A DNA stretch of 64,000 bases, taken from the NCBI GenBank assembly GCA_016271365.2, contig JADMNL010000028.1:100908001-100972000 (forward strand), written 5' to 3'. Positions 1 to 10,984 of the stretch are shown here, piece after piece. This DNA comes from Neoceratodus forsteri (Eukaryota > Chordata > Ceratodontiformes > Ceratodontidae). The notes beneath the pieces were generated by a model. It searched no databases, had not been told where the DNA came from, and saw only the letters and a program-made list of their open reading frames with translations. The translations under genes were made by a program, and so were the position numbers. Position 1 is the stretch's first letter; each line of letters begins with the position of its first letter.

Positions 1-790
1 CTTTCCCTGAGGCGGCCACTTAAGCATGCCACTGTGTAAACCTTGCACTGCGACAGCCGCTCGGCACTTAAAATTTTTATTCTCTCCATAAATCCTATCT
101 CTGTACTCTAATTTCTGGTTAAACTCCTCCCCCCCTTGCCTGTAATGCTCCTCACTCAGACCTCTGCAAACTGCCAGACCTCAACCTAGGAGAAAGCGGT
201 GCTGCCTTAAACTCAGCCCTTTCCCAACTCCTCCGTGCTCTTGGCTCCTGGCCTACCATTCTAATTTACCTAATCCCCCTAGTGTTTGCTGACTCCCGTT
301 GGCTGTCTGCCACCAGACCATGCCCAGCTGCTCAGCCCCCTAAGCTCCTCTCCTTAATCTTCTCCTCTCCCTTCCCTCCCCAGAAACTTCCAGCCCATCT
401 GGGTGCTCCAGCAGAGTGGCTCTCTCCGCTCACGCCACTGGCCGTGTGGAAGCCTTGATTTGGCTCTCCCCCACAGGATCCACAGGACCAAAGACCCAGC
501 AAGCCAAACTGGGCACTTTTCAGTGCGGCCGAACTCTGTCTCTGCCACCGCCTACAAGGTCCCAGGGAAGCCCAGATTCGGCTCTACCCTCTATAGGACT
601 CCATGCTTCACTTATTCCCACCAGGGCTGTGCACCGGCTCCCCAACCACCCGCTCTATCTGGACACTTTCTTATATAGTGTTCAGGGGTCACGTACCTCT
701 CCCCTGTAATTTACTAAGTGTCCGATCGCCCATCTGCATCCTATACGCAGCCGCCACAAGAGGTGCATAACTACCTCAAAGTACAATTAC
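1..790. other. Unassigned flank left of element B
   Basis: I recognise no gene here. The stretch is pyrimidine-rich on the plus strand and holds only short overlapping open frames (at most 97 codons, 416-709) that resemble nothing I know. It continues at 34445 once element B is removed. It could be host intron or the 5' part of the older plus-strand LINE whose endonuclease appears at 45256; I cannot tell which. Confidence 0.4.
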
Positions 791-847
791 GTAAGAACTT
801 ACCATAACAGTAGATTTTTGAGAGCTCTTGCAGCAGGTAACACATAT
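791..847 (-). repeat. B left ITR, outer part
   Basis: It contains the motif cttgcagcaggtaacacata, which recurs inverted at the B right end (34390-34444) and again in the ICR (from about 6870). The repeat is cut after 847 by element A and resumes at 6533. Confidence 0.8.
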
Positions 848-1044
848 GAAAAAATTACTCACCTTAGTAATTGTTTTTCTTCTAATGGAGTCTTGCTATA
901 TTATGACTTCTTGCAGTTAGCCACAGCACTTGAACTGCCCCGGAGAGGAAAGAGTTAACTCCATAATGAATGGAGTTCTCAGCGCTAGCGCTTTACTGAA
1001 AGCTCTATCTGGCTAGTTTCAAACTGAAACTGTCAGATCTTTAC
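848..1044 (-). repeat. A left ITR
   Basis: Positions 890-1044 match the reverse complement of the right ITR (6369-6519). The outermost 42 bases differ from the other end. It contains an 8-bp-arm hairpin (AACTCCAT 957-964, ATGGAGTT 970-977) followed by the perfect palindrome agcgctagcgct (981-992). Confidence 0.88.
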
Positions 1045-1352
1045 GGAGCCAACACTCACTAAAAGTCTGTGTGGAAAGTACCCTACGCTAGCCAAATGGC
1101 TACCTACTAGTAACAACAACAACAACAACAAAAATATCACCCCTGACAAGCACTACTAGACCCCCCTTCCCCAAAGACTCAAGTCCAGGAGGGGGGCCAA
1201 CACACAAATCAATAACAGTAGTACCTAATTTCCCCAATCCTAAAAGAAAAGAGGGGGAAAAAAACACCTATAATGGCATGACACAGTGCTTGCACTAATT
1301 TGCCCACACCCTACCCAAGTAGAAGTTCTGAGAGGGGCAGGTTGGGGGGGTG

Positions 1353-1454
1353 GTCATAATATAGCAAGACTCCATTAGAAGAAAAACAATTACTAAGGTG
1401 AGTAATTTTTTCTTCAAACAACACGAAGTCTTGCTATATTATGACTTCTTGCAG
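1353..1454 (-). repeat. A internal complementary region (ICR)
   Basis: The first half is the reverse complement of the left element end, closing with gagtaattttttc at 1412. The second half is the reverse complement of the right end, opening with ttcaaacaac at 1413. This is the DIRS hallmark thought to template circle formation. It overlaps the end of the recombinase frame. Confidence 0.9.
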
Positions 1455-2565
1455 ATTACACAGCAGTACCTCCATGGAGGAGGGCCAGAACCTAGGCTCT
1501 GAAGCACAGCTGTGCCAAACCGAGCATCTCTCCTGGCCTGGATATCCAGGGAGTAATGCTTGGTGAAAGTGTGAACTGTTTTCCAGGTTGCAGCTTGACA
1601 GATTTCCAAAATAGGAATATCTCTGGCAGCCACTAGAGATGCAGCTGTACCCCTGGTAGAATGGGCCCTCAATCCTGAGGGGGGTTCTCTACCCAGTTTT
1701 TGGTAGCAAAATTGGATACAAGAGACAATCCACCTGGCAACTGTCCTCTTAGTGGCAGGTTTTCCTTTGCCGACCTCACCATAGGTGAGAAAGAGTTGGT
1801 GGATTCAACCTGTGACCCTTGGTGCGCTCCAGATAATAACTCAATGCCCTCTTAACATCCAAACTGTGCAATCTCCTTTCACCAGAGGAAGAGTGCTCAG
1901 TGAAAAATACTGAAGGGAGATGGATTGGTTAAGATGGAATCCGAAACCACTTTAGGTAAAACTTTCTGTTAGTCCTGAGGACTACCTTATCCCTGTGAAA
2001 AGAAATAAAATCATTTTCTACTGAAAGGGCTTGTAACTCACTTATGCTCTAGCAGAAGTGATGGCCACTAAAAATACAGTTTTCCAAGTTAAGAACTTAA
2101 GGTCTGTCGAAGACAGGGTTCAGTAAAGGAGTTGCATTAACTGAGCAATGCAAACATTAAGGTCCCAGGCAGGGGCTGGGTCCCGAAAAGGAGGGTTAGT
2201 ATGAAGTAACCCCTTAAAAACTTGGAAAACACAGGGTGAGAAGAAAGGGAGGAAGGCTTTCCTGCTGAGATAAAAGCAGAGACAGCTGCCAAGTGGACTC
2301 TTAAGGTAGCTGGCCTGAGGCCCAAAGAATTAAGATGGACCATGTAGTCCAGCAAAGTGGGCAAATCAGCAGATTCTGGGACAATATGCTTATCAGAACA
2401 CCAGATGGAAAACCTTTTCCACTTGGAATTATAAGTGGCTCTAGTGGAAGGCTTCCTAGAGGCCTTTAAAATATCAAGGACACCTTGAGAAAGGTGTAAA
2501 TCAGCAAATTCTAACTCTTCAAGAGCCAAGCCTTGAGGTTGAGGGATTTGAGGTTCGGATACCAT
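1439..2565 (-). pseudogene. A tyrosine recombinase, broken
   Basis: This encodes the DIRS integration enzyme, a tyrosine recombinase. The frame opens at an ATG (2565) about 55 bases inside the end of the RNase H frame. The N-terminal core-binding part (ASRKPSTRATYNSKWKRFSI, then the NSLGLRPATL region) is open to 2137. A base loss destroys the SARRISEL region that carries the first catalytic Arg. The last part (1672-1439) keeps the HSTR box and the TWKTVH...KHYSLD tail with the nucleophilic Tyr. The stop lies in the ICR. Confidence 0.85.
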
Positions 2566-4342
2566 ACTCTCCCCTGGGCACAGGTCAGCAGATTGTGAAT
2601 CCTGGGAAGGCACAGGGGAAGGTGGACTGTCAGTGATAGCAGGAGTGGGTACCAGGGTTGCCTGTCCCAGTCTGGTGCAATCAGAATCACTTTGCAAGGT
2701 TGGGATCTGATTTTTACTAACACCTTGAAAAGAAGAGGGAAGGGGGGGGGAAGGCATACAGGAACTTCCCTTCCCAATCCAACAGAAGGGCATCCAGGGG
2801 GACTGCAGCAGAACAGTGGAAGTTGGTGGTTGTCTGGGGCTGCAAAAAGATCTATCTGAGGGGTGCCCCATCTGGCAAAGACTGTTCTCAGCACTCGGGG
2901 ATTCAGGGACCATTCGTGATGGCCCTGAGAAATCCTGCTGAGGGCATCCGCTAGGACACTGTCCTTCCCTGGCAGATGAACTGCTATTAGAGAAGTGTTC
3001 AGGGAGTAGGCCAGAGACCACAACTTCATTGCCTCGGTGCACAGGGCCGACGACCGAGTGCCCCCTTGCTTGTTGATGTACCACATTGTTGTGGTATTGT
3101 CTGTTCTGACCTGGACTACTTTGTTCTGGACAGATGCAGAAAAAGCTTGAAGAGCTAAAAGGACAGCTCTGAGTTCCAGCAAGTTGATGTGGAGCAGAGA
3201 TTCCTGAGGGGACCACACTCCCTGTGTGGAGAGGTCGCCCAAGTGTGCTCCCCACCCCAGGAGGGAGGCATCCGTAGTGAGGGAGTGGGAAATAGGAATG
3301 AAGGGGACCCCCCCGTCTTAAATTGCTCTGATCCTGCCACCACTGAAGAGCTAGGATCAGAGTTCAGGTCACAGGAACCAGTTTGGTAAGGGGGTCCCTC
3401 CTTTGGGACCAATAGGCCCTCAAATGAAACTGAATGTCTCTCATCTGGAGTCTTGCTCCCTGCACTACAGCCGTGGAGGCAGCCATGTGCCCTAGAAGCT
3501 GCAAAAAGTGTCTTGCTGGTCGAGAGACCTGCAGGGTGAAAGAGGAAGCCAGGGCGATCAACTTCTCTACCCTTTCCAAGGGGAGGAAGGCCCTGGCCAG
3601 CTTTGTGTTCAATTCCGCACCTATGAAAGTAAATACCTGGACTGGTTCTAGAACTGACTTCGGTAGGTTTAGCAGGAATCCCAGGGAGGTGAGAAGCTGC
3701 TGGGTGACTTGCAAGTGGATTTCACCTGTTCTGGAGACTGTCCAGCAATGAGCCAGTCGTCCAGGTAGGGAAAACAGCAACCCCTTGCCTTCTTAAATGA
3801 GCCACTGCCACGGCTAGACATTTTGTGAATACCCTTGGAGCAGAGGTAAGACCGAAAGGCATTGCCCTGAACTGGTAGTGGCCTGAGGGCAGTTCGAACC
3901 TGAGGTACTTTCGGTGAGAAGGCCTGATTAAGACATGAAAATAAGCATCCTTGAGGTCCAGGGAGGCTAGCCAGTCCCCTGGCCTCAGTGAGGGCAAAAT
4001 CATTGCCAAAGTTAACATTTTGAACTTTGGTTTCAAAAGGTGTTTGTTCAAATACCTTAAGTCTAGGATGGGCCGATTTCTCCTGTCTTTTTGGTGTAAG
4101 GAAGTATCTGGAGTACAGACCCTTGCCCTGGTGAAAGGAGGAACCCTTTCCACTGCTTTGCACTTTAACAGGGCAGAGACCTCTGCCTCCAGGGCAAGGG
4201 CCTCTCGGGGCTTACAGGTGGAAAGTGTCTGGCCCTCATCTTTGGAAAATGTTTGAAGCTGAGAACCAGACCCTGGCTTACCACTTCCAGAACCCATTTG
4301 TCCAAGGTTCACGGACACCCAGTTCTGACTGAAGCAAGCCAA
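2511..4342 (-). pseudogene. A reverse transcriptase and RNase H, frameshifted
   Basis: The RT part keeps RPILDLRYLNK, the first catalytic Asp in LDLKDAYFHV, and MPFGLTSAPRVFTK. The catalytic FPYLDDWLI is present but falls in another frame near 3760. The thumb region runs on to about 3364. RNase H follows, with HINLLELRAV (Glu), VRTDNTTTMWYINKQ (Asp) and ADALSRISQGHHEW (Asp). It then runs through a linker (DLFAAPDNHQLPLF) to a stop at 2511. At least two frameshifts make it inactive. Confidence 0.85.
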
Positions 4343-5974
4343 TCTGCCCCTACTGGTACAGGAGAATCGGCCCTGGGCACCCCATCAGGGTGCCTGCTTG
4401 GCAGATGCCTTAGGCTGAGGGGTGGGGACGGCTTGCCTGAGCCCGTCCTGCCTCTGCCTCTGAAAAAAACCCTCTGAGCATAAGCAGAGGAAGCTTGGGA
4501 TTGATAAAAAGGCCTGTGGAAAGGCCTGCCCCTACCTCTGGGCGTGTGCCTCTGTGGAGTGGCATGCCGCTCCTTGGCCTGGGCACTTTTGTAGGTAGTT
4601 CTGTATTCATCCATCTTTTTCATATAGTTCTCTGCTCCCCAAACAGAGAATTTCCTACCACAGGAAAATCCATAGCTTTTGACTGGAGTGTCCTGTGACA
4701 GATTAGTGCACCTGAGCCATGCCAACCTACGGAAAGCTACAGAAGTGGCCATGACCCTAGAGGAAACATCATTAACATCAACAGCAGCATGAAATTGAAC
4801 TTTAGAGGCTTCAATGCCATCAGCAGCCACCTGTCTAATTCACTAGCCAGCTGGCCATGGCCTGCTAGCTAACTGCATAACTGTATCCCATCTAGATTTC
4901 TGATATCTAGCATAAGCCATATAATTTGCCTGCCTGAGTCCCAAAGAGGCTGCCATATCTGCTTTTTGCCATGGCATCAATCTTCCTAGAATCTTTATCA
5001 GGAGGATGTGAAGCCAGGGAATGTTAGCCTGTCACAGGCTGCAGCCTGTGCCACTCTACATGACTACACTGCTCAGAAAGGAAGTCTGTATCAGGGCCTG
5101 ATAAGGCATACCTCCTGTCCATCTTTTTATCGACAGGAGGCAGAGAATTTGGATTTTTTAAAATTTTCATTGTTTGCTTCCTGAATGACTTATGCAAAGG
5201 AATAGACAATCTCCTAGACTCTGGAATATCCATCATCTCAACATAATCAGGCTCCTCTTGCTCATCCACAGCCTCTTCTAAGGGAAGCTGGAGGGTTTCA
5301 GCAACTTTCTTATAAAAAATAAAATGAAATGGGGACTCAGACAGCATAGGGGGAGATTCCAATGGCCTGTCTGGAGAGATGTCCGGTTCAATGGGCACAT
5401 CCAGACCCTCCCAGCCACATACATACTGCTCATAATCCTCCTCCCCCTCCTGTGGTTCATAAAATTCTTCAACATCATACTCCTGAACCACTGGGACCGG
5501 ACGAACCAACCTTTTACCAGCTAGTGGTGGTTCGGACGGTCCCTGAGACAGTGACTGGACAATTTGTATGGCTTTTGCTATCTCTGCAGCAGTTGGAGAG
5601 GCAATTTTGTACTCCAGACCTGCTGATTTTTTAGACTTTTTTACTGGGGCTGGTTCCTCAGAACCAGCTTTTCTTTTGCCCGAGGAAGTCTCGCCCTGGT
5701 CAGAGGGCACTCCCTCTGGTCCAGTGGGCACTGGACCGGGCTGGCCATCCGGGTCAGCGGACTTATTGGCCTCTCGTTCCCTGAGCCTGCCCAATCTTTT
5801 TTCCAGGGTGGCTGCAGGAAAATTCTTGCAAATCTGGCAGTCTGACTGGAGGTGGTCAAACCCCAGACAATAAACACATGTGGTGTGTGGGTCAGCCTTG
5901 GCAAAGGCTTCCCCACAAACATCACAGTGTTGAAACCCAGTGGGCCCGGTTTTTCTTTTGGGTTTCTCAGACAT
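4309..5974 (-). pseudogene. A gag-like ORF1, frameshifted
   Basis: The ATG at 5974 opens a 316-codon frame starting MSEKPKRKTGPTGFQH. A Cys/His cluster (CDVCGEAF, CVYCLGFDH, DCQICKNF) suggests zinc binding. A basic stretch (VKKSKKS) and a strongly acidic centre follow. After frameshifts near 5024 and 4830 the conserved domain (GIEASKVQFHAAVD, SRVMATSVAFRR) and an RG-rich tail (PRGRGRPFHRPF) appear, and the tail overlaps the RT start. The likely role is a nucleocapsid-like RNA-binding protein; this is inferred from position. Confidence 0.78.
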
Positions 5975-6368
5975 AATGCCAGCCTAACCAAAACTTGCCC
6001 TTTTAATGGCAGTGCCAGGCAAGACACCCTTATCGGTTCCTAACCGTGTCACGGGTATTTGAAAAAAACAAATTAAAAAGTTCGGTTTTTAGAACCGATA
6101 AGAACCGGGAACCGCACTCTAAATGTCCATACAATACTTTAAAACGTCTTTTTAACCAAACCGATCGGTTCAAAACCGAACCGATAAATATATTTTCCAC
6201 ACAGACTAAAAGACCTGTACTTACGGTTTACCAGATAGAGCTTTGAACGAGAGCGGTAAAATAAATACTTTTCCCAGTTTATTTAAACCGAGAATTACTT
6301 GTTTTAACCGAGAAATGAACCGAGCTGAAGGAGAGATCTCCGGAGCAACTGTTCAGTGAGGCGGAGTA
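5975..6368 (-). promoter_or_regulatory. A 5' leader with CGGTT/AACCG hairpins
   Basis: Non-coding leader between right ITR and gag start. It is dense in CGGTT and AACCG words, including a 12-bp palindrome aaccgatcggtt (6159-6170) followed by AACCGAT at 6179-6185, which can pair with ATCGGTT. The same layout recurs in the related copies. Promoter function is inferred from position only. Confidence 0.5.
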
Positions 6369-6532
6369 AAGAATCTGACAGTTTCAGTTTGAAACTAGCC
6401 AGATAGGTGCTCAGCAAAGCGCCAGGCTGAGAACTCCATTCATTATGGAGTTAACTCTTCTTCTCCGGGCAGTTCAAGTGCTGTGGCTAACTGCAAGAAG
6501 TCATAATATAGCAAGACTTCATGTTGTTTGAA
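6369..6532 (-). repeat. A right ITR (5' end of element)
   Basis: Inverted copy of 890-1044, running from the aaagaatctgacag motif to cttcatgttgtttgaa. Transcription of the element should start in or near it. Confidence 0.86.
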
Positions 6533-6680
6533 AGGACAGCCACCTGGCGTCTGTTCTCGGCAATTCTTTTTTCTAGCAGTACTGATGTGGGAACACCCCA
6601 TGACGTCGGCTTCACCCACATCACCCTACATAAAGAGGGAGTTCCCCATGTGCTCCAGTTCTTGCACACCACCAAAAGGT
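6533..6680 (-). repeat. B left ITR, inner part
   Basis: It resumes B's terminal repeat after element A. Segments such as gttctcggcaatt, ctagcagtactgatgtggga and the block near 6630-6660 match the reverse complement of the right end (34270-34375). Confidence 0.8.
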
Positions 6681-6784
6681 AAGCGGAATCGCATGAGGCG
6701 ACAAAAATAGGAGTGCATATGTTCTCCCCATAACAGAGAGGAAATGGCCGTCATAGTTGAGGTCTAATCCGGGGGGGGGGGGAA

Positions 6785-6900
6785 CCATACCTGCTGCAAG
6801 AGTTTCTCTCGAAGATCTAGTGTTACGGTAAGTTCTTGTATAACTGTACTATCTTACTTCGAGAGAAAGCTCTTGCAGCAGGTAACACATACAGGACTGA
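6785..6900 (-). repeat. B internal complementary region (ICR)
   Basis: Near-palindromic. The left half (acctgctgcaagag to gttcttgta) is the complement of B's left end; the right half (taactgtactatcttacttc to ggtaacacat) is the complement of its right end. The junction lies near 6840. A G homopolymer precedes it near 6770. Confidence 0.85.
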
Positions 6901-6979
6901 TTCCCAAGCAGTATAAACTAAAGACCACCCTCGGAAGGGGGAGAAGGAAGGACAGGCAAAAAGGACCAGGAGGGATCCC

Positions 6980-8060
6980 TCACAAGACCAGGCCCTGCAA
7001 GACCGCAAGGCCAAACCCTGCTCTGTGTCTGGAAACTATGTCCAGGCTATAATGCCTCACAAAAGTGTGAACAGAGCGCCAAGTGGCGGCAGCACAAATG
7101 TCAGCTGCTGAGACCCTTTTTAAAGCCGCAAAGGAAGTGGCTACTGCCCTGGTAGAATGTGCCTTGATTGGCCCATGAGCAGACTTATGTTTTTCATAGC
7201 AAAAGGAAATGCAGTTGACCAGCCAGAGCAAAAGCATCTGCTTGGTAACCGGGCAACCCAGGATCTTTGCGTGAAGGAAAACAGCTGATCGGATTTCCTG
7301 TCCCTCTTGGTTCTGGCCAGGTAGCAACGAAGTGCCCTGTGAACATCCAAAGAATGAAGCAATGTTTCCCCTTTATTAAAATACTCCGGAAAATACACCA
7401 GGAGCTGAACAGCTTGATTGAGAGTGAGCTCCGAGACTACTTTCGACAGAAACTTCGGATTGGTGCGAAGATCAACCCTATCCTTGTGAAAAATCAGATA
7501 GGGTTCTTTACACATAACAGCATGAAGCTCTGAAATACGCCTTACCAAAGTAATAGCTACCAAAAGCAGGGTTTTCCAGGATAGGAAACAAAACTCAGCC
7601 TCCACTGCAGGTTCGGGGGGGGGGGTCAGCTTTTCCAGAACAAAAAGCAGATCCCAAGGAGGGACAGGAACCCGGATCGGGGGTCTAATATGTAGAATAT
7701 CGCGAAAGAAAGCCCTAGAAACCTCCATCTGAGCCACCACCTTACCCTGGACCGGCATGTGATAGGCAGGAACAGCAGCCAGGTGTACTCTGATGAAGGA
7801 GTAACTGAGACCTGACTCCAAAGGGGAAAGCAGGTATTCCAACACTGAATTAACCAGACGGACCATAGGGTCCAACTTCTTGGCTGCGGTTCAGATGCAG
7901 AAATATTTCCACTTCACAGCGCAAGTGGCCCTGGTGGCAGGCTTACGCGCCTCAACCAAAACTTGCGCCACCTTGTCTGAGACGCCAACCCTAGCTCTAG
8001 CTAGGTCCTGAGAAGCCAGGCGTGCAGGTGAAGGGAGCGCAGATTCGGATGGACCAGGGA
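6980..8060 (-). pseudogene. B tyrosine recombinase, nearly open
   Basis: The N-terminal core-binding part (LVEARKPATRATCAVKWKYF, about 7900-7970) is followed by a stop near 7900. A 244-codon frame (7875-7141) then carries the first catalytic region (ITLVRRISEL). A frame change leads into 7327-6980 with KAHSTRAVATSF (HxxR) and TWRSVHTFVRHYSLD (Tyr). All catalytic residues are still readable, more than in most copies here. Sequence is distinctly diverged from A, C, E and G. Confidence 0.83.
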
Positions 8061-8332
8061 CCTATCGTCCTGAGACAGGAGCTGAGACGAGGTTGGAAGA
8101 GGAAGTGGAGGCTCTGCCGCTAAACGCTGAAGCAATGGAAAACAAATCTGACGAGGCTACAACGGGACTATTAAAATGCGGGTGGACTGCTCTGACTGCA
8201 CTTTGAGAAGCACCTTCTGCAGCAGAGGGAAGGAAGGGAAAGCGTAAAGGAATCTCCCCTTCCAGGAGAGGGACAATGTGTCTTGCCAAAAAGCTCTAGG
8301 CTCTAGCCTTAGCCAGCAGAAAGAAAAAATTA
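8061..8332 (-). pseudogene. B linker between RNase H and recombinase, 3' piece
   Basis: The stretch encodes the LLEGEIPLRFPFLP-like segment, equivalent to the segment that follows RNase H in other copies (WEGKFLYAFPPFPLL). It is separated from the RNase H piece at 30188 by element C. Confidence 0.6.
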
Positions 8333-8527
8333 CTCACCATAGTAATGTTGTTTCTTCTAATGGAGTCTTGCTGTATTCTGACTATATGCAGTTAGCCCCA
8401 GCACTTGAACTGCTCCGGAGAGGAAAGAGTTAACTCTATGCCAAGGCATAGAACGTTGAGCTCGAGCTCGGTTTTCAAACCTCTGTCCCAGGTACTCCTC
8501 AGTGTAACAATCAGATTCTTATGAACA
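8333..8527 (-). repeat. C left ITR
   Basis: Matches the reverse complement of 24327-24414 plus 30104-30187. It has the hairpin TCTATGCC/GGCATAGA (8435-8452) and the palindrome gagctcgagctc (8458-8469). The 8528-8787 spacer after it is non-coding. Confidence 0.86.
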
Positions 8528-8787
8528 CTATACTAACTAACAAACCAGAAATTGTTTCTTAGAGTTTTCATGCCAAAAGTCAATAAACATAAATTTAGGG
8601 TCCAAACACTCAAGTCGAGACCCCCAAAAATAATCCAAGTAGGTAATAAAGCATATAACAATAAAACGGAAGAACAAAAAACCTCAATTAAGAAGAGGCA
8701 ACCAGGTACACCCCTGAGGTGCAACACTGCGCATGCCCACCCACATCCCAAAACAACTAAATTCTAGGAGAGGAGGGAGGGAGGGAG

Positions 8788-8888
8788 GTCAGAATACAGC
8801 AAGACTCCATTAGAAGAAACAACATTACTATGGTGAGTAATTTTTTCTTCAAACAACATGAAGTCTTGCTGTATTCTGACTATATGCC
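8788..8888 (-). repeat. C internal complementary region (ICR)
   Basis: Complement of the left end up to 8847, joined directly to the complement of the right end from 8848. Confidence 0.88.
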
Positions 8889-8930
8889 GACTACCAAGCA
8901 GTACCCCCAAGGAGGATGGAACTACAAAAT

Positions 8931-9241
8931 CTATTTTGGGAACAGACCCTGCAGTACTGCTATGCCAAACCTAGCATCACTTCTTGACTGGATGTCAAGG
9001 GAGTAATGCTTGGTAAATGTGTGAACAGTCTTCCAGGTGGCTGCTTTACAGATTTCCACTAAGGGTATATCCCTGGCAGCTGCAACCGAAGCAGCCGTAC
9101 CTCTGGTGGAGTGAGCCCTCTGGCCTGATGGAGGCTCTTCCCCCAATTTTGAACAGAAGAACTGTATACAAGAAACAATCCACCTAGCAATAGTTCTCTT
9201 AGTGGCAGGCTTACCTTTACCCACCTCCACATAAGTGAGAA
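8931..9241 (-). pseudogene. C tyrosine recombinase, C-terminal piece
   Basis: An open 99-codon stretch with ATKRTIARWIVS, the HxxR box in QRAHSTRGTAAS, and TWKTVHTFTKHYSLD containing the nucleophilic Tyr. It continues, after removal of E, from 14962. Confidence 0.85.
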
Positions 9242-9440
9242 GAAAAAATTACTCACCTTAGTAATTGCTTTTCTTCTCATGGAGTCTTGCTATATTATGA
9301 CTAATGCAGTTAGCCACTGCACTTGAACTGCCCCGGAGAGGAAAGAGTTAACTCCAGGGAGTCTGGAGTTCTACAGCGCAAGAGCGCTTATGCCAAAGCT
9401 CTATCTGGGCAGTTTCAAATGAAACTGTCAGATCTTTACG
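9242..9440 (-). repeat. E left ITR
   Basis: Inverted match to 14793-14961. Hairpin arms are AACTCCAG (9350-9357) and CTGGAGTT (9363-9370), followed by AGCGC/GCGCT (9375-9388). The following spacer 9441-9779 is non-coding, with an AAC/AAT microsatellite near 9505-9565. Confidence 0.86.
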
Positions 9441-9779
9441 AAGCTAATACTAAGCAACAAGTCTGTGTGGAAAGCTCTACACTAGCCAAATGGCTACCTA
9501 CTAGTAGAAATAACAACAATATAAACAACAATAACAATAATAACAATGAATAATAGTATTATTAGTTACCCCCCTGACAAGCACCATTAGGACCCCCCCT
9601 TCCCCCAAAGACTCAAGTCCAGGAAGGGGGCCAATACATACCTAAATAAAATAACCTAGTTCCCTAACCCTAAATAAAAGAAAATAAGGGAAAAAAACTA
9701 CAATGGCATGACACAGTGCTTGCACTAATTTGCCACCCCTACCCAAGTAGAAGTTCTGAGAGGGGCAGGAGGGAGGGTG

Positions 9780-9880
9780 GTCATAATATAGCAAGACTCC
9801 ATGAGAAGAAAAACAATTACTAAGGTGAGTAATTTTTTCTTCAAACACCATGAAGTCTTGCTATATTATGACTAATGCAG
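9780..9880 (-). repeat. E internal complementary region (ICR)
   Basis: Complement of the left end closes at 9839; complement of the right end opens at 9840 (ttcaaacacc, matching the gtgtttgaa right end of this copy, which differs from A). Confidence 0.88.
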
Positions 9881-10984
9881 ATTACACAGCAGTACCTCCA
9901 TGGAGGAGGGTCAGAACCTACTTAGAAAATAGGCTCTGAAGCACAGCTGTGCCAAACGAGCATCTCTCCTGGACTGAATATCCAGGGAATAATGCTTGGT
10001 AAAAGTGTGAACTGTTTTCAAGTAGCAGCTTGACAGATTTCCAGAATGAGAATATCTCTAGCAACCGCTAGAGATGCAGCTGTACCCTGGTGGAGTGAGC
10101 CTCAGTCCTGAGGGGGTTCTCTACCTAGTTTTGATAACAAAATTGGATACAAGAGACAATCCACCTTGCAATGTCCTCTTGGTGGCAGGTTCCTTGCCAA
10201 CCTCGCCATAGGTAAGGAAGAGGTGGAGGATTGAACCTGTGACCCTTGGTGCATTCCAAATAGTAGCTTAAGGCTCTTTTGACGTCCAAGCTGTGCAGTC
10301 TCCTCTCACCTGAGGAAGAATGCTCAGTGAAAAATACTGGAAGAGATATGGATTGGTTCAGGTGGAAATCTGAAACCACTTTAGGCAAAAACTTTCTGTT
10401 AGTCCTGAGGACTACCTTATCTCTGTGGAAAGAGATAAAATCTTCTTCCACTGACAGGGTCTGTAGTTCACTTATGCGTCTGGCAGAAGTGATAGCCACT
10501 AGGAAAACAGTTTTCCAGTTAGAAACTTGAGCTCTGCTGAGGACAGAGGCTCAAAGGAGGTTGCATTAACTGAGCAATGCAAACATTTCAGGTCCCAGGC
10601 GGAGCTGGTTCTCGAAAAAGGAGGTTAGTGTGAAGTAACCCTTAAAAACTGGAAAACACAGGGTGAGAAGTAAGGAAGCAGGCTTCCCTGCTGACATAAA
10701 AACAGAGACAGCTGCCAGATGAACCTTTAAGGTAGCTGGCCTAAGGAATTTAAATGGACCAAATAGTCCAGTAAAATGGGCAGATCAGCAGATTCTGGGA
10801 TAATCTGCTTCTCAGAGCACCAGATGGAAAAGCTTTTCCACTTAGAATTGTAAGTGGCCCTAGTGGAAGGTTTCCTTGAAGCCTTTAAAATATACAGAAC
10901 ACCTTGAGAAAGGTGTAAGTCAGCAAATTCTAACTCCTCAAGAGTCATGCCTTGAGATGGAGGGATTTGAGGTCCGGATACCAC
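9870..10984 (-). pseudogene. E tyrosine recombinase, frameshifted
   Basis: It starts at an ATG (10984) overlapping the end of RNase H. The opening stretch includes LEELEFADLHLSQG and ASRKPSTRATYNSKWK. The middle frame 10499-10125 has AITSARRISELQ (first catalytic Arg), VVLRTNRKFLPKVVSDFHLN and SLDVKRALSYYL. The HxxR and Tyr region (about 10110-9960) is recognisable but in broken frames. Confidence 0.82.

Larger units (their letters stand above)
848..6532 (-). mobile_element. DIRS retrotransposon A, complete structure, inserted in B ITR
   Basis: A complete but decayed DIRS copy of about 5.7 kb. It starts with gaaaaaattactcacc and ends with gttgtttgaa; the exact junction of these two ends is written in its ICR at 1412/1413. 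Gene order on the minus strand is gag, RT/RNase H, recombinase, ICR. Removing it restores B's ITR without added bases, as judged against B's other ITR near 34375-34400. The 1045-1352 stretch is the non-coding spacer between ITR and ICR, with a short AAC microsatellite near 1112-1130. Confidence 0.9.

Noticed and set aside
403..709. Two overlapping open frames of 91 and 97 codons as a host gene
   Set aside because: No recognised motif, no splice context and low-complexity composition; they look like chance frames.
6770..6782. G homopolymer as a G-quadruplex signal next to the B ICR
   Set aside because: A single run without further G tracts; other copies lack it, so it is probably a chance or slippage product.
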